Shown piece after piece: positions 38,101-45,810 of a stretch of DNA of 64,000 nucleotides (within the stretch, counting starts at the first letter, position 1; the number at the start of each line of letters is the position of its first letter). The position numbers were made by a program, and so were the translations under genes. This DNA is from Flavobacterium laiguense (GTDB taxonomy: Bacteria > Bacteroidota > Bacteroidia > Flavobacteriales > Flavobacteriaceae), in NCBI RefSeq assembly GCF_003097655.1, contig NZ_QCZH01000003.1, forward strand, positions 186,001 to 250,000, written 5' to 3'. The notes beneath the pieces were generated by a model that did no database searches, had not been told where the DNA came from, and saw only the letters and a list, made by a program, of their open reading frames with translations.

Positions 38101-38323
38101 ATGGTCCGCCAATTTTCATATTCAACATACTAAATCTTCCCTCTACATTAGATGCAGCTGAATATTTTGACCCCGTAGGAGTATGAATTGCCCGAATCGA
38201 CGCTCCAGGAAGCGTCTCGCCAGTAGGAACTTTTACAATTCCCTTAATATTAGAGGTTGTCGTTTGTCCGGACATCACAAAGAGACCGAAAACAAAAAAA
38301 AATAAAGTGATTAATTTTTTCAT
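35123..38323 (-). CDS. TonB-dependent receptor, Oar-like
   Basis: A 1066-residue outer membrane protein. After a signal peptide ending near VMSGQ comes a CarboxypepD_reg-like domain (about 20-105: GIVKVPTGETLPGASI...GRFSMLNMKIGGPY), then a plug with FGGRNDQYNNYSLNGAVFNNPFGLD and TATAPYDVTLSGFTGASVNAVTKSG-like text (exact wording VATAPYDVTLSG), and a large barrel ending in aromatic RYIF. This is the Oar type rather than a SusC; no SusD-like partner lies nearby. The ligand is unknown. The ATG at 38323 places the signal peptide first; a longer TTG start at 38365 falls in the rplI terminator. Confidence 0.9.
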   Translation of the reverse strand: MKKLITLFFFVFGLFVMSGQTTTSNIKGIVKVPTGETLPGASIRAIHTPTGSKYSAASNVEGRFSMLNMKIGGPYKVVVSFVGFKSQEINDVYLDLGKTYNLEVLLVDESQALKEVKVTTTKNKVFQSNKTGAETTIGRKELAALPSISRSAEDFTRLEPTASGGSFGGRNDQYNNYSLNGAVFNNPFGLDAATPGGQTNAQPISLDAIDQIQVATAPYDVTLSGFTGASVNAVTKSGSNEFHGTVYGYFRNESMTGDKVNGEKIFVPSLEQTQAGFSIGGPIIKDKLFFFANYEIDKRSDLGSSFVANNGDGVTGVNESRVLESDLISVYNALTNLKDAAGNNFGYNPGAYQGFIHNSNSNKGIIKLDWNINDNNKLAVIYNFLDASKDKPAHPTALGFRGPSASILQFQNAGYQINNELSSFLVELNSKISERISNKLQAGYTSFDDYRNPFSTPAPIINIKDGAGANYIITGHEPFSINNTLDQKVFQITDNLSYEVGNHSFTFGGSFEKFAFKNSFNLTGYENFGNPNGYGGLFFSPYFTVADFLADAAKPYATSMVAQNMQYAIDQYNNKSKIEVGDIGGWKLAELNVGQVAFYAQDDWNLNDNFKLSLGLRADKPLYFDTADLIQKYMDVNAASGAVRDETIDYYDPATGQAVKLISTDLPSDKILWSPRLGFNWNMDGNNISQLRGGTGIFTGRIPFVWLGNQVSGADDSFLQIMDPDYKWPQVWRTSLGYDHKFKSNYILTVDMSYNKDINGVQVQNWGLKIPSGTLAGTDNRAIYLASDKGVNNAYVMTNSNKGYAFNSSVKVQKNFDNGVYASIAYNYMISKDVNSIEAEITGDAFAFNPALGNVNDAVLSNSKYGDNNRFVGVGSKKWKYGKDKWATTVSTVFEYAQGGRFTYTYGGDINNDGSGANDLIYVPTSAEISAMNFSGAGQGAAFDSFISQDDYLSERRGQYVERYGALSPWRGKWDMKILQDFNFKVSSASEKTNTVQFSIDILNFSNLLNSDWGLVQTPVSIQPIGVSVAGNTPTYTFNGTQTETFAYDASLASRWQMQFGIRYIF

Positions 38324-38363
38324 TTTGGAAGATTTTTTTATTGGTTTACGCTCAAAATTAGAC

Positions 38364-38397
38364 AAAAAAAAATCACTCCGAAGAGTGATTTTTTTAT
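38364..38397 (-). terminator. UUCG-capped terminator of the rpsF operon
   Basis: AATCACTC / GAGTGATT stem. On the minus strand the loop reads TTCG, the very stable UUCG tetraloop, followed by a run of T. It lies 27 nt after the rplI stop codon. Confidence 0.88.
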
Positions 38398-38423
38398 TTT
38401 ATTAACAAAGTGTTAACAAAATG

Positions 38424-38864
38424 TTATTTTTCAGCTATGATTTCATAAGCTAATTCAATAATTACATCTCTGTGCAATCTTACAGTAGCAGCATATTTAC
38501 CAGTACGTTTAACGATTCCAGAAGTGATGAATTTTCTATCAATTACTTGACCACCTTTAGCTAAAGCTTCAGCGATATCAATGTTTGTAATTGAACCGAA
38601 TAATTTCTCACCACCTGCTTTTGCAGAGATTTTAATTTCGATAGCTTTCAAAGATTCAGCCAATGCTTTTGCATCAGCTACAACTTTAGCTTCTTTATGC
38701 GCTCTTTGTTTTAGGTTTTCAGCTAATACTTTCTTTGCAGAAGAAGTAGCTAAATGAGCAAATCCTTGTGGGATTAAAAAGTTACGTCCGTAACCGTTTT
38801 TCACAGAAACGATATCATCTTTAAATCCTAAATTTTGAACGTCTTGTCTTAAAATAAGTTCCAT
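38424..38864 (-). CDS. rplI: Ribosomal protein bL9
   Basis: A 146-residue 50S subunit protein. The N-terminal RNA-binding domain reads MELILRQDVQNLGFKDDIVSVKNGYGRNFLIPQG, followed by a long helix and the C-terminal domain with GGEKLFGSITNIDIAEAL. It is the last gene of the rpsF-rpsR-rplI operon. The 66-nt gap to rpsR contains a GTTGTTG/CAACAAC inverted pair that could form an intercistronic stem. Confidence 0.98.
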   Translation of the reverse strand: MELILRQDVQNLGFKDDIVSVKNGYGRNFLIPQGFAHLATSSAKKVLAENLKQRAHKEAKVVADAKALAESLKAIEIKISAKAGGEKLFGSITNIDIAEALAKGGQVIDRKFITSGIVKRTGKYAATVRLHRDVIIELAYEIIAEK

Positions 38865-38930
38865 GTTGTTGTCCTTTTTTATAGAAGTTAGGTTTCATCT
38901 TTCAGAAAACCAACAACTGTTAATTTTTAA

Positions 38931-39227
38931 TTATTTTAATAAATCGGCCACGTATGGCATTAAAGCTAAGTGACGCGCTCTTTTTACAGCTACAGACACT
39001 TTTCTTTGGTATTTTAATGAAGTTCCAGTTAAACGACGTGGAAGAATTTTTCCTTGTTCGTTTACGAATTTCAATAAGAAATCAGCATCTTTATAATCAA
39101 TATATTTGATGCCTGATTTTTTGAAACGACAATATTTTTTTGTCTTGTTAGTTTCTATGTTCAAAGGCGTAAGATATCTGATATCCCCGTCTTTTTTTCC
39201 TGAAGCAGATTGTTGTAATGTTGCCAT
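38931..39227 (-). CDS. rpsR: Ribosomal protein bS18
   Basis: A 98-residue 30S protein that pairs with S6. The core text is [54 protein letters not shown]. The N-terminal extension [26 protein letters not shown] is typical of Bacteroidetes. It starts 5 nt after rpsF. Confidence 0.98.
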   Translation of the reverse strand: MATLQQSASGKKDGDIRYLTPLNIETNKTKKYCRFKKSGIKYIDYKDADFLLKFVNEQGKILPRRLTGTSLKYQRKVSVAVKRARHLALMPYVADLLK

Positions 39228-39232
39228 GATAA

Positions 39233-39574
39233 TTAAGCTTTTGTAGATTTAAGTTTCGCTCTTCTTCTTTCAGCCCAAGAGATAGCATGTTTGTCAAGAC
39301 TTACAGTTAAAAAACGCATAACTCTTTCGTCACGTCTAAATTCAGTTTCAAAAGCTATTAGAACTTCTCCAGCAACTTTGAATTCGAACAAGTGATAAAA
39401 ACCACTTTTTTTGTTTTGAATTTCGTAAGCCATTTTTTTCAGACCCCAATCTTCTTTCGATACCATTTCTGCTCCTCTACTAGTAAGAAAATCTTCAAAT
39501 TTGCTTACTGTTTCCTTCACCTGAACTTCAGATAAAACGGGATTTAAAATGAAAACAGTTTCATAATGATTCAT
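39233..39574 (-). CDS. rpsF: Ribosomal protein bS6
   Basis: A 113-residue 30S protein; [44 protein letters not shown] and [18 protein letters not shown] are characteristic. It is the first gene of rpsF-rpsR-rplI. The predicted leader from the promoter at 39606-39635 is only about 25 nt, too short for the S6:S18 leader motif known in other bacteria. Confidence 0.98.
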   Translation of the reverse strand: MNHYETVFILNPVLSEVQVKETVSKFEDFLTSRGAEMVSKEDWGLKKMAYEIQNKKSGFYHLFEFKVAGEVLIAFETEFRRDERVMRFLTVSLDKHAISWAERRRAKLKSTKA

Positions 39575-39605
39575 AAATATTTTTATTTATTTGTTAATTT
39601 GGCTG

Positions 39606-39635
39606 CAAAAGTAACCTTTTTTTTTAAACAAACAA
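39606..39635 (-). promoter_or_regulatory. Promoter of the rpsF operon, TTG-N19-TACTTTTG
   Basis: Minus-strand TTG at 39635-39633, 19-nt spacer, TACTTTTG at 39613-39606, 31 nt before the rpsF ATG. One of the best two-box matches in the window. Confidence 0.75.
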
Positions 39636-39741
39636 GCATAAAACTGTTTTAATCGACGAACAACGAAAAAACACTCTTTTTATTAGATTAATAAAATAAA
39701 AAAAAGTATTTTTACTCTACCAAATCAATAATTCGAACATT

Positions 39742-40437
39742 ATGAAACTAAACTGTGTAGTTGTAGATGATAGCTCTATACAAAGGATGATAATTGCAAA
39801 ATTAGTTAACAACCACACCAATTTAAACTTAATTGGTGATTTTTCTAATGCTATAGAAGCTAAAAGTTGCATGACAGTACATACGGTAGATTTAATATTT
39901 TTAGATATTGAAATGCCCGTAATTAGTGGCTTTGATTTTCTTGATGGTTTAAAAACAAAACCACAAATTATATTCATTACCTCTAAAGCAGAATATGCTA
40001 TGAAGGCATTTGACTACAACGCGACCGATTATCTTCAAAAACCAATTTCTATCGAGCGATTTAACGCTTCGGTTCGAAGAGCAATTGACCAATTCCTTCT
40101 TAAGAAAGAGAATAAAGAAGATGAAGGCGAACATATCTTTATTAAAAGTAACCTGAAAAAATTAAAAGTTTTTACTTCTAAAATTAAATGGATTGAGGCT
40201 TTTGGCGATTATGTAAAAGTAGTTACAGAAGATGATAGCAATCTAGTACTTTCCACTATGAAATCTTTTGAAAATGATTTATCGAAAGACAAATTTATTA
40301 GAGTACACAAATCCTTTATCGTCAATATTGATAAGATCGATCGTTTTAACAGCAAATTTGCCGAAATTGGAGTAACAAAAATTCCTTTGAGCCGAAACAA
40401 AAAAGAAGACCTTGTAAAAGCACTTGCCTATTCTTAA
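39742..40437 (+). CDS. LytTR family response regulator
   Basis: A 231-residue regulator. The receiver has acidic D9/D10 in VVDDSSIQR and phospho-acceptor D55 in IFLDIEMP, with FDYNATDYLQKPIS at its end. The LytTR DNA-binding domain follows from about residue 130: IFIKSNLKKLKVFTSKIKWIEAFGDYVKV and FIRVHKSFIVNIDKID. No histidine kinase is beside it, so the partner kinase is encoded elsewhere. Targets are unknown. Confidence 0.93.
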   Translation: MKLNCVVVDDSSIQRMIIAKLVNNHTNLNLIGDFSNAIEAKSCMTVHTVDLIFLDIEMPVISGFDFLDGLKTKPQIIFITSKAEYAMKAFDYNATDYLQKPISIERFNASVRRAIDQFLLKKENKEDEGEHIFIKSNLKKLKVFTSKIKWIEAFGDYVKVVTEDDSNLVLSTMKSFENDLSKDKFIRVHKSFIVNIDKIDRFNSKFAEIGVTKIPLSRNKKEDLVKALAYS

Positions 40438-40500
40438 AAAACTACTTTAAAACACTACCGTTCTACCACGAATTGTACGGATTTTTAAATTTAAAACTCT

Positions 40501-40568
40501 AAACCATTAAGAAATTAAGCTTCATTAAGCCATTGTAACCTTAATGAATCTTAATTTCTTAATGGTTT
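40501..40568. terminator. Long hairpin between the convergent LytTR gene and priA
   Basis: 29-nt arms 40501-40529 and 40540-40568 with one mismatch (28/29) and a 10-nt loop, followed by a run of T on the plus strand. Much longer than an ordinary terminator, so possibly a repeat doing that job. Confidence 0.7.
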
Positions 40569-40647
40569 ATTTTTTTTTGATATTTTATTTTGATAAAAGT
40601 CTCTATTTGATAAAACCCACACAGTTGAGGGTAGAACCAAAATTACT

Positions 40648-43098
40648 TTAGTAAAAATCGACATTTGTCGTGACTTTAATAGCTCTGTATTGAGCAACAG
40701 CCTCAAAACTATTCAATATTTTTTGAATAGTTTTTTTTGTGTTTCCAATTGAAGTTTGCTGAGGAATTTTAATAATTATGGTTCGGATGTATTCATTTCG
40801 AATTCTACTGATCACAGGTTCTTCTGGTCCTAAAACTGGCATAACCAAATTTTGACTTAGTACTTGATATAACCACATTGCTCCTTCCTTAAGCTTATCG
40901 AAGTCGCGTTGTTTGAGCGTTAATTTTATGATTCTAAAGTAAGGTGGGTATTTATAAATTTGCCTGTCATACAATTGCTCTTTATACATCCCAACATAAT
41001 CGGTATGGGTTACTTGCTGTATCGTATTGTGATTGGGATTGTAAGTCTGAATAATTACTTTTCCTTTTTTCTCAGATCGCCCTGAACGTCCCGCCACTTG
41101 GGTCATCATCTGAAAACTTCTTTCAAATGCTCTAAAATCAGGATGGTACAACATATTATCAGCATTCATAATCCCAACCAAATTGACATTATCAAAATCT
41201 AATCCTTTGGCCAGCATCTGAGTACCAACCAAAATATCAATTTCACGATTCTTAAAACTGTCAATAATTTTTTCGAAACCAAATTTACCGCGAGTTGTAT
41301 CTTGATCCATTCTTCCTGTTTTTGCACCAGGAAAAATAGTTATTAATTCTTGCTCTATCTGCTCCGTGCCAAAACCTTTGGTTGTCAAATCGACACTGGA
41401 ACACTCATGACAACGCGTAGGATTTGCCATTGAATATCCGCAATAGTGACATCGCAATTGATTTTTATGTTTATGATAGGTCAGACTCACATCGCACTGT
41501 TGACAATGTGGCACATGTCCGCAGGTTATACATTCAATTATTGGCGAATAGCCTCTTCTATTTTGAAACAAAATAACTTGCTCTCCCAATGACAAAGCCG
41601 CTGTGATTTCTTCAGTTAGAACATCACTAAAATGACCATTCATTTTTTTACGAAAGTATTTATCCTTTAAATCGACCAATACTATTTCCGGCAAACTTAC
41701 ATTTCCAAAACGTTCTGAAATTTCAATAAAACCGTATTTATCGGATGTTGCATTAAAATAAGTCTCTATGCTTGGCGTTGCAGAACCTAGCAACACTTTG
41801 GCTTGATGTCCATTTGCCAAAACGATAGCCGCATCACGAGCGTGGTAGCGAGGTGCGGGATCTGATTGCTTAAAAGTCTGTTCGTGCTCTTCATCAATAA
41901 TAATAAAACCTAAATCATAAAATGGCAAAAACAATGCCGATCTTGCTCCTATTACAATTTGAGCTTTGTCTGCATTTCGCAAAACTTGATTCCAAACTTC
42001 TACCCTTTCATTATTATTATACTTAGAATGAAAAACAGCCACTTTATTTCCGAAATGAGTTCTTAATCTTGAAACCAATTGAGTTGTCAAGGCAATTTCT
42101 GGCAACAAATACAAAACCTGTTTTCCTGTTGCTAAATATTCCTCTATCAGTTTAATGTAAATTTCGGTCTTACCACTTGAGGTAATTCCATGCAAAAGAC
42201 AAACTGCTTTATGCTCGAAATTTTCTTTAATGGAGTCAAACGCTTTTTGTTGGGCTACACTTAACTGAAGTTCACCTTCCCTACTTTTCCCAGCAAAATT
42301 GATTCGGTCTTCTTGTAAAAAATACTCTTCGAAAATTTCTTTTTCGATTAATGCTTTAACAATTGCCGCAGAAGAATTAGCCGCTTCAATGAGCTTTTTC
42401 ACCGTAATTGGCTTCTTTTCTGTGGCGCTTAATTGAAAATAATTAAGAACTATTTCCTTTTGCTTATTGGCACTTTTTAGAATATCAAGTAATTCTTTTA
42501 GACCGTCATTGGTGTCGTATTTTGTATGCAAACGAACGTACCGCACTAATTTAGGTTTGTAATTTTCCTGAACTTCTTCCTGAAGTACCAGAATATTTTT
42601 ATCAACCAATTTTTGAATAACGGGGAAAATATTATTTTTGTTTAAAATAGCAATAATATCATGTACTTTCAGGGAACTTTGTTGTTGCAAAGCTTCATAA
42701 ACCAAAAATTCATCATCCGAAAGTAAACTTTCATCTACAAATGAATCATTCTTTTTTGTTATTATAGTTTCACTTTCCAGTAATAACGCACTAGGCATGG
42801 CACCTCGGTACACATCCCCAATGGCACACATATAGTAGTTTGCTATCCAAAGCCAATGATTAATTTGGGATTCTGTTACTATGGGAAATTCATCTAATAT
42901 TTGATGAATTTCTTTAGCATCGTATAACGTCGGTTTGTTATTGTGTATTTCAATTACTAAAGCGGTATAGATTTTACTTTTTCCGAAAGGTACAGCCACT
43001 CTCATCCCTTTTTTCATAAAAAGAAATTCAGCTTCCGAAACACTGTAAGTAAAGGTTTTGGCAAGAGAAAGCGGTAAAACGACTTCTACGAAATACAT
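40648..43098 (-). CDS. priA: Primosomal protein N' (replication restart helicase)
   Basis: An 816-residue superfamily 2 helicase that reloads the replicative helicase at stalled forks. The N-terminal DNA-binding domain begins YFVEVVLPLSLAKTFTYSV. Walker A is LHGITSSGKTEIY, Walker B IIDEEHEQTFKQ, then LLGSATPSIETY. The zinc-binding cysteine cluster CITCGHVPHCQQC...CHYCGYSM...CHEC is present, followed by the helicase C part GTQMLAKGLDFDNV and QVAGRSGR. Complete and of normal length. Confidence 0.97.
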   Translation of the reverse strand: MYFVEVVLPLSLAKTFTYSVSEAEFLFMKKGMRVAVPFGKSKIYTALVIEIHNNKPTLYDAKEIHQILDEFPIVTESQINHWLWIANYYMCAIGDVYRGAMPSALLLESETIITKKNDSFVDESLLSDDEFLVYEALQQQSSLKVHDIIAILNKNNIFPVIQKLVDKNILVLQEEVQENYKPKLVRYVRLHTKYDTNDGLKELLDILKSANKQKEIVLNYFQLSATEKKPITVKKLIEAANSSAAIVKALIEKEIFEEYFLQEDRINFAGKSREGELQLSVAQQKAFDSIKENFEHKAVCLLHGITSSGKTEIYIKLIEEYLATGKQVLYLLPEIALTTQLVSRLRTHFGNKVAVFHSKYNNNERVEVWNQVLRNADKAQIVIGARSALFLPFYDLGFIIIDEEHEQTFKQSDPAPRYHARDAAIVLANGHQAKVLLGSATPSIETYFNATSDKYGFIEISERFGNVSLPEIVLVDLKDKYFRKKMNGHFSDVLTEEITAALSLGEQVILFQNRRGYSPIIECITCGHVPHCQQCDVSLTYHKHKNQLRCHYCGYSMANPTRCHECSSVDLTTKGFGTEQIEQELITIFPGAKTGRMDQDTTRGKFGFEKIIDSFKNREIDILVGTQMLAKGLDFDNVNLVGIMNADNMLYHPDFRAFERSFQMMTQVAGRSGRSEKKGKVIIQTYNPNHNTIQQVTHTDYVGMYKEQLYDRQIYKYPPYFRIIKLTLKQRDFDKLKEGAMWLYQVLSQNLVMPVLGPEEPVISRIRNEYIRTIIIKIPQQTSIGNTKKTIQKILNSFEAVAQYRAIKVTTNVDFY

Positions 43099-43148
43099 TG
43101 AAAAATTTTAGATTTTAGATTGCTGATTTTAGATTTACATTCTAAAAT

Positions 43149-43580
43149 CTATTTTACCCTAGACCAATATTGAGTGCGTCCAAACAAAGAAACGCCGATA
43201 TAACCTCTAAGTTTTAATTTATCATTTCCTTCAAGCGTTATGACACATTTGTATAATTTTCCGTTTTTAGGATCCAAAATTTGTCCAGAACCATATTCAC
43301 TCCCCTCTTTACGCAATCCTTTTATAATTGTCATCCCCAGAATTGGTTTATTTCTATCCTCTCCTGTGCATTCTTCACAAACTCTATTTCTCTTATCGGC
43401 TTCAAAGATCTCAATTATTTTACCATATATTTTTCCGGATTTTTCATAGATTTCAACCACTGATTTCGGTTTACCCGTTTCATCGTCAACTGTTTTCCAT
43501 TTACCAATTACACTTTGGCTTTGAACATTGCAAATTATTGCAAAAAAGACAACTAAACTAAATACGGCACTTTTTTTCAT
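43149..43580 (-). CDS. DUF2147 family exported protein
   Basis: A 143-residue protein with a signal peptide ending at NVQSQ. The family pattern GKWKTVDDETGKPKSVVEIYEKSGKIYGKIIEI, the CEECTGEDRNKPILGM block and the closing LKLRGYIGVSLFGRTQYWSRV match DUF2147, a lipocalin-like beta fold of unknown function. It lies 50 nt upstream of priA on the same strand, with an A+T-rich inverted repeat (AGATTTTAGA at 43110 / TCTAAAATCT at 43141) between them. Confidence 0.88.
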   Translation of the reverse strand: MKKSAVFSLVVFFAIICNVQSQSVIGKWKTVDDETGKPKSVVEIYEKSGKIYGKIIEIFEADKRNRVCEECTGEDRNKPILGMTIIKGLRKEGSEYGSGQILDPKNGKLYKCVITLEGNDKLKLRGYIGVSLFGRTQYWSRVK

Positions 43581-43681
43581 TTTTTTTTAAACTTATTAAT
43601 TTATGTTTATAGAACCAAATCACAGTCACAGTCTGTGTCGTGGGAGTTTAGCAAGAATACGAAATTCATTTTTTGATACCC

Positions 43682-44629
43682 TTATTCGCTAACTAAACTT
43701 TTTTTATTATGATTATTCTTTTTGCGCAATTTATGAATCGTAGCATTCAATTCAAATCCCAATAACAAAATCATGCAGTTTATCCAGATGTAGAACATCA
43801 TAATCAGCAATGTTCCAATAGAGCCATAAAGCTCATTATACTTCGAAAAGCGTATTACCCATATCCCAAAAAAATAGGACGAAATCACAATCAATATGGT
43901 CGTAAATACCGAACCAATACTTATAAATGGAGGCTTATGGGATTGTTTTGTTCCATAACGCAATAATACCGAGGAAGTGATTAAAATCATTAATATCACA
44001 AATATATAACGCCCCAGAATAATCAACGGAATCTGATCACTTAATACGTCTTGGATCATTGTCATTTGGATAAAAATCTCAAAAATAACAATAATGGCCA
44101 CCGTTAAAAGCAAAAGAATCGAAAGCAATAGTGATATCCCTAATGCTACTAAATATTGGTGCAAGAAACCTCTTTTTTCTAAAACATGTCGAGAAGATTC
44201 AAAACCACCAAGAATTCCATTGATCCCATTTGCCATCAAGAAAATCGACAATAAAAACCCCGACGACATTAATCCAGAATGGCTATTATTAAGAATGTCA
44301 TTTATAATATTGGCAACAGCATCATAAGTATTTGGTGGTACCCCTTCCTTTACAAATTGAAGAAAATCCTCTTGAAACCCCTCAATTGGTATAAAGGGAA
44401 TTAAGTTCAAAATAAACAAAGCGAAAGGAAATAAAGCCATAAAAAAACTAAATGCTACTGCACTAGCGTGGTACGAAAAGGCTCCGTCTACTATCCCTTC
44501 AATATACATCTCGAGTAAATCATAAAAAGACAAACCTCCAAAACCAGGTACCTTTATCTTCTTCAAGACATGCATCAAATTCCTAATTACAGGAATTTTT
44601 CCGAGTTTTTCCTCTATTATTAGACTCAT
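43682..44629 (-). CDS. YihY/BrkB family membrane protein
   Basis: A 315-residue inner-membrane protein with six or so helices. The family core HASAVAFSFFMALFPFALFILNLIPFIP and SIGTLLIMMFYIWINCMILLLGFELNA match YihY/BrkB proteins, once called RNase BN, whose function is unsettled. It starts 3 nt after nadC and is co-transcribed with it. Confidence 0.9.
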   Translation of the reverse strand: MSLIIEEKLGKIPVIRNLMHVLKKIKVPGFGGLSFYDLLEMYIEGIVDGAFSYHASAVAFSFFMALFPFALFILNLIPFIPIEGFQEDFLQFVKEGVPPNTYDAVANIINDILNNSHSGLMSSGFLLSIFLMANGINGILGGFESSRHVLEKRGFLHQYLVALGISLLLSILLLLTVAIIVIFEIFIQMTMIQDVLSDQIPLIILGRYIFVILMILITSSVLLRYGTKQSHKPPFISIGSVFTTILIVISSYFFGIWVIRFSKYNELYGSIGTLLIMMFYIWINCMILLLGFELNATIHKLRKKNNHNKKSLVSE

Positions 44630-44632
44630 GTA

Positions 44633-45490
44633 TTAAATTGCTTTTAAGCTTAAATCCATATTATAAACAGAGTGTGTTAATGCTCCAGACGAAATATAAT
44701 TAACACCACAGTCCGCATAATTACGCATCGTATCTTCGTTGATATTTCCTGAAGATTCAGTTTGGCATTTGGTTCCAATTAAGACCACTGCTTTTCGAGT
44801 ATCCTCATAATTAAAATTGTCAATCAATATTCTATGCACCCCTTCGCATTTCAAAATCTCAATAATTTCTTTTAAATTCCTTGCCTCAACAATGATTTTT
44901 AAATCCAGATTATTCTCTTTTAGATACGCTTGGGTTTTGGCTATTGCCAAAGTAATACCACCTGCAAAATCAATATGATTGTCTTTTAACATCACCATGT
45001 CATACAAAGCAAAACGGTGATTTTCTCCTCCTCCAATTTTCACCGCCCATTTCTCTGCAGCGCGAAAACCAGGAGTTGTTTTACGAGTGTCTAAGACTTT
45101 AGTTTTGGTTCCCTCTAACAACTTAACAAAACTGTTTGTTTTTGTGGCTATCGCACTCATTCTCTGCATGGAATTCAGCACAACTCTTTCTGCTTTCAAA
45201 ATCGATTGTGAACTTCCGGAAACATGAAAAACAACATCACCAAACTTCACAGCCGTTCCATCTTCGATAAAAGTTTCTATTTGCAAATTAGGATCTACAT
45301 ATTCGAAAATCATTTTAGCGAAAGTCACACCTGCAATAATACCATCTTCTTTTACCAGTAACTTCGCTTTTCCCATAGCGTCTGCAGGAATACAGGCTAA
45401 TGAACTATAATCTCCAGAGCCCACATCTTCTCTAATCGCATTTGCAATTAGTATTTCTAACTCCTTTTGAAACTGTGCTTCACTTATCAT
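44633..45490 (-). CDS. nadC: Nicotinate-nucleotide diphosphorylase (quinolinate phosphoribosyltransferase)
   Basis: A 285-residue enzyme that makes nicotinate mononucleotide from quinolinate and PRPP in de novo NAD synthesis. Typical text: IREDVGSGDYSSLACIP, LNSMQRMSAIAT, VLDTRKTTPGFRAAEKWAVKIGGGENHRFALYDMVMLKDNH, and the final Glu/Asp/Ser-Gly elements TESSGNINEDTMRNYADCGVNYISSGALTHS. nadA and nadB are not in this window. Cytoplasmic. Confidence 0.96.
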   Translation of the reverse strand: MISEAQFQKELEILIANAIREDVGSGDYSSLACIPADAMGKAKLLVKEDGIIAGVTFAKMIFEYVDPNLQIETFIEDGTAVKFGDVVFHVSGSSQSILKAERVVLNSMQRMSAIATKTNSFVKLLEGTKTKVLDTRKTTPGFRAAEKWAVKIGGGENHRFALYDMVMLKDNHIDFAGGITLAIAKTQAYLKENNLDLKIIVEARNLKEIIEILKCEGVHRILIDNFNYEDTRKAVVLIGTKCQTESSGNINEDTMRNYADCGVNYISSGALTHSVYNMDLSLKAI

Positions 45491-45810
45491 TTTTAGTAAT
45501 TTTTAAAGAATGCTAAAGTAGGATTTATTTTGTGGATTTAAAAATAAGAAAGTTTAAAATTCAGGATTTCACACTTTATTATGATTAAGCTTTCTTTTGT
45601 CTAGCTAGTACTATCTCCATTTGGATTTTAAACATTCTGTAAATATTTAAACCTCATTCGATTCCAATTTCATTTGCTTCTGTTGCAAAAACAATCGAAT
45701 CTCATTGAAGATTATTGTCCAAAAAAAAAGCAAACAAAATTGGGTTAAAATCCAATTTTGTTTGCTTTAAAGAATGTTCTATATTCTATTTTACAAAACC
45801 CTAATTCATT
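45491..45810. other. Intergenic gap between the M28 peptidase gene and nadC
   Basis: About 320 bp without a convincing reading frame. The only structured part is the M28 terminator at 45728-45768; the rest is A+T-rich and I see no promoter box or repeat that I can support. Confidence 0.5.
45728..45768 (-). terminator. Terminator of the M28 peptidase gene
   Basis: 17-nt perfect arms (AAAGCAAACAAAATTGG and its complement) with an 8-nt loop and a minus-strand T run, 43 nt after the stop codon. Confidence 0.85.
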
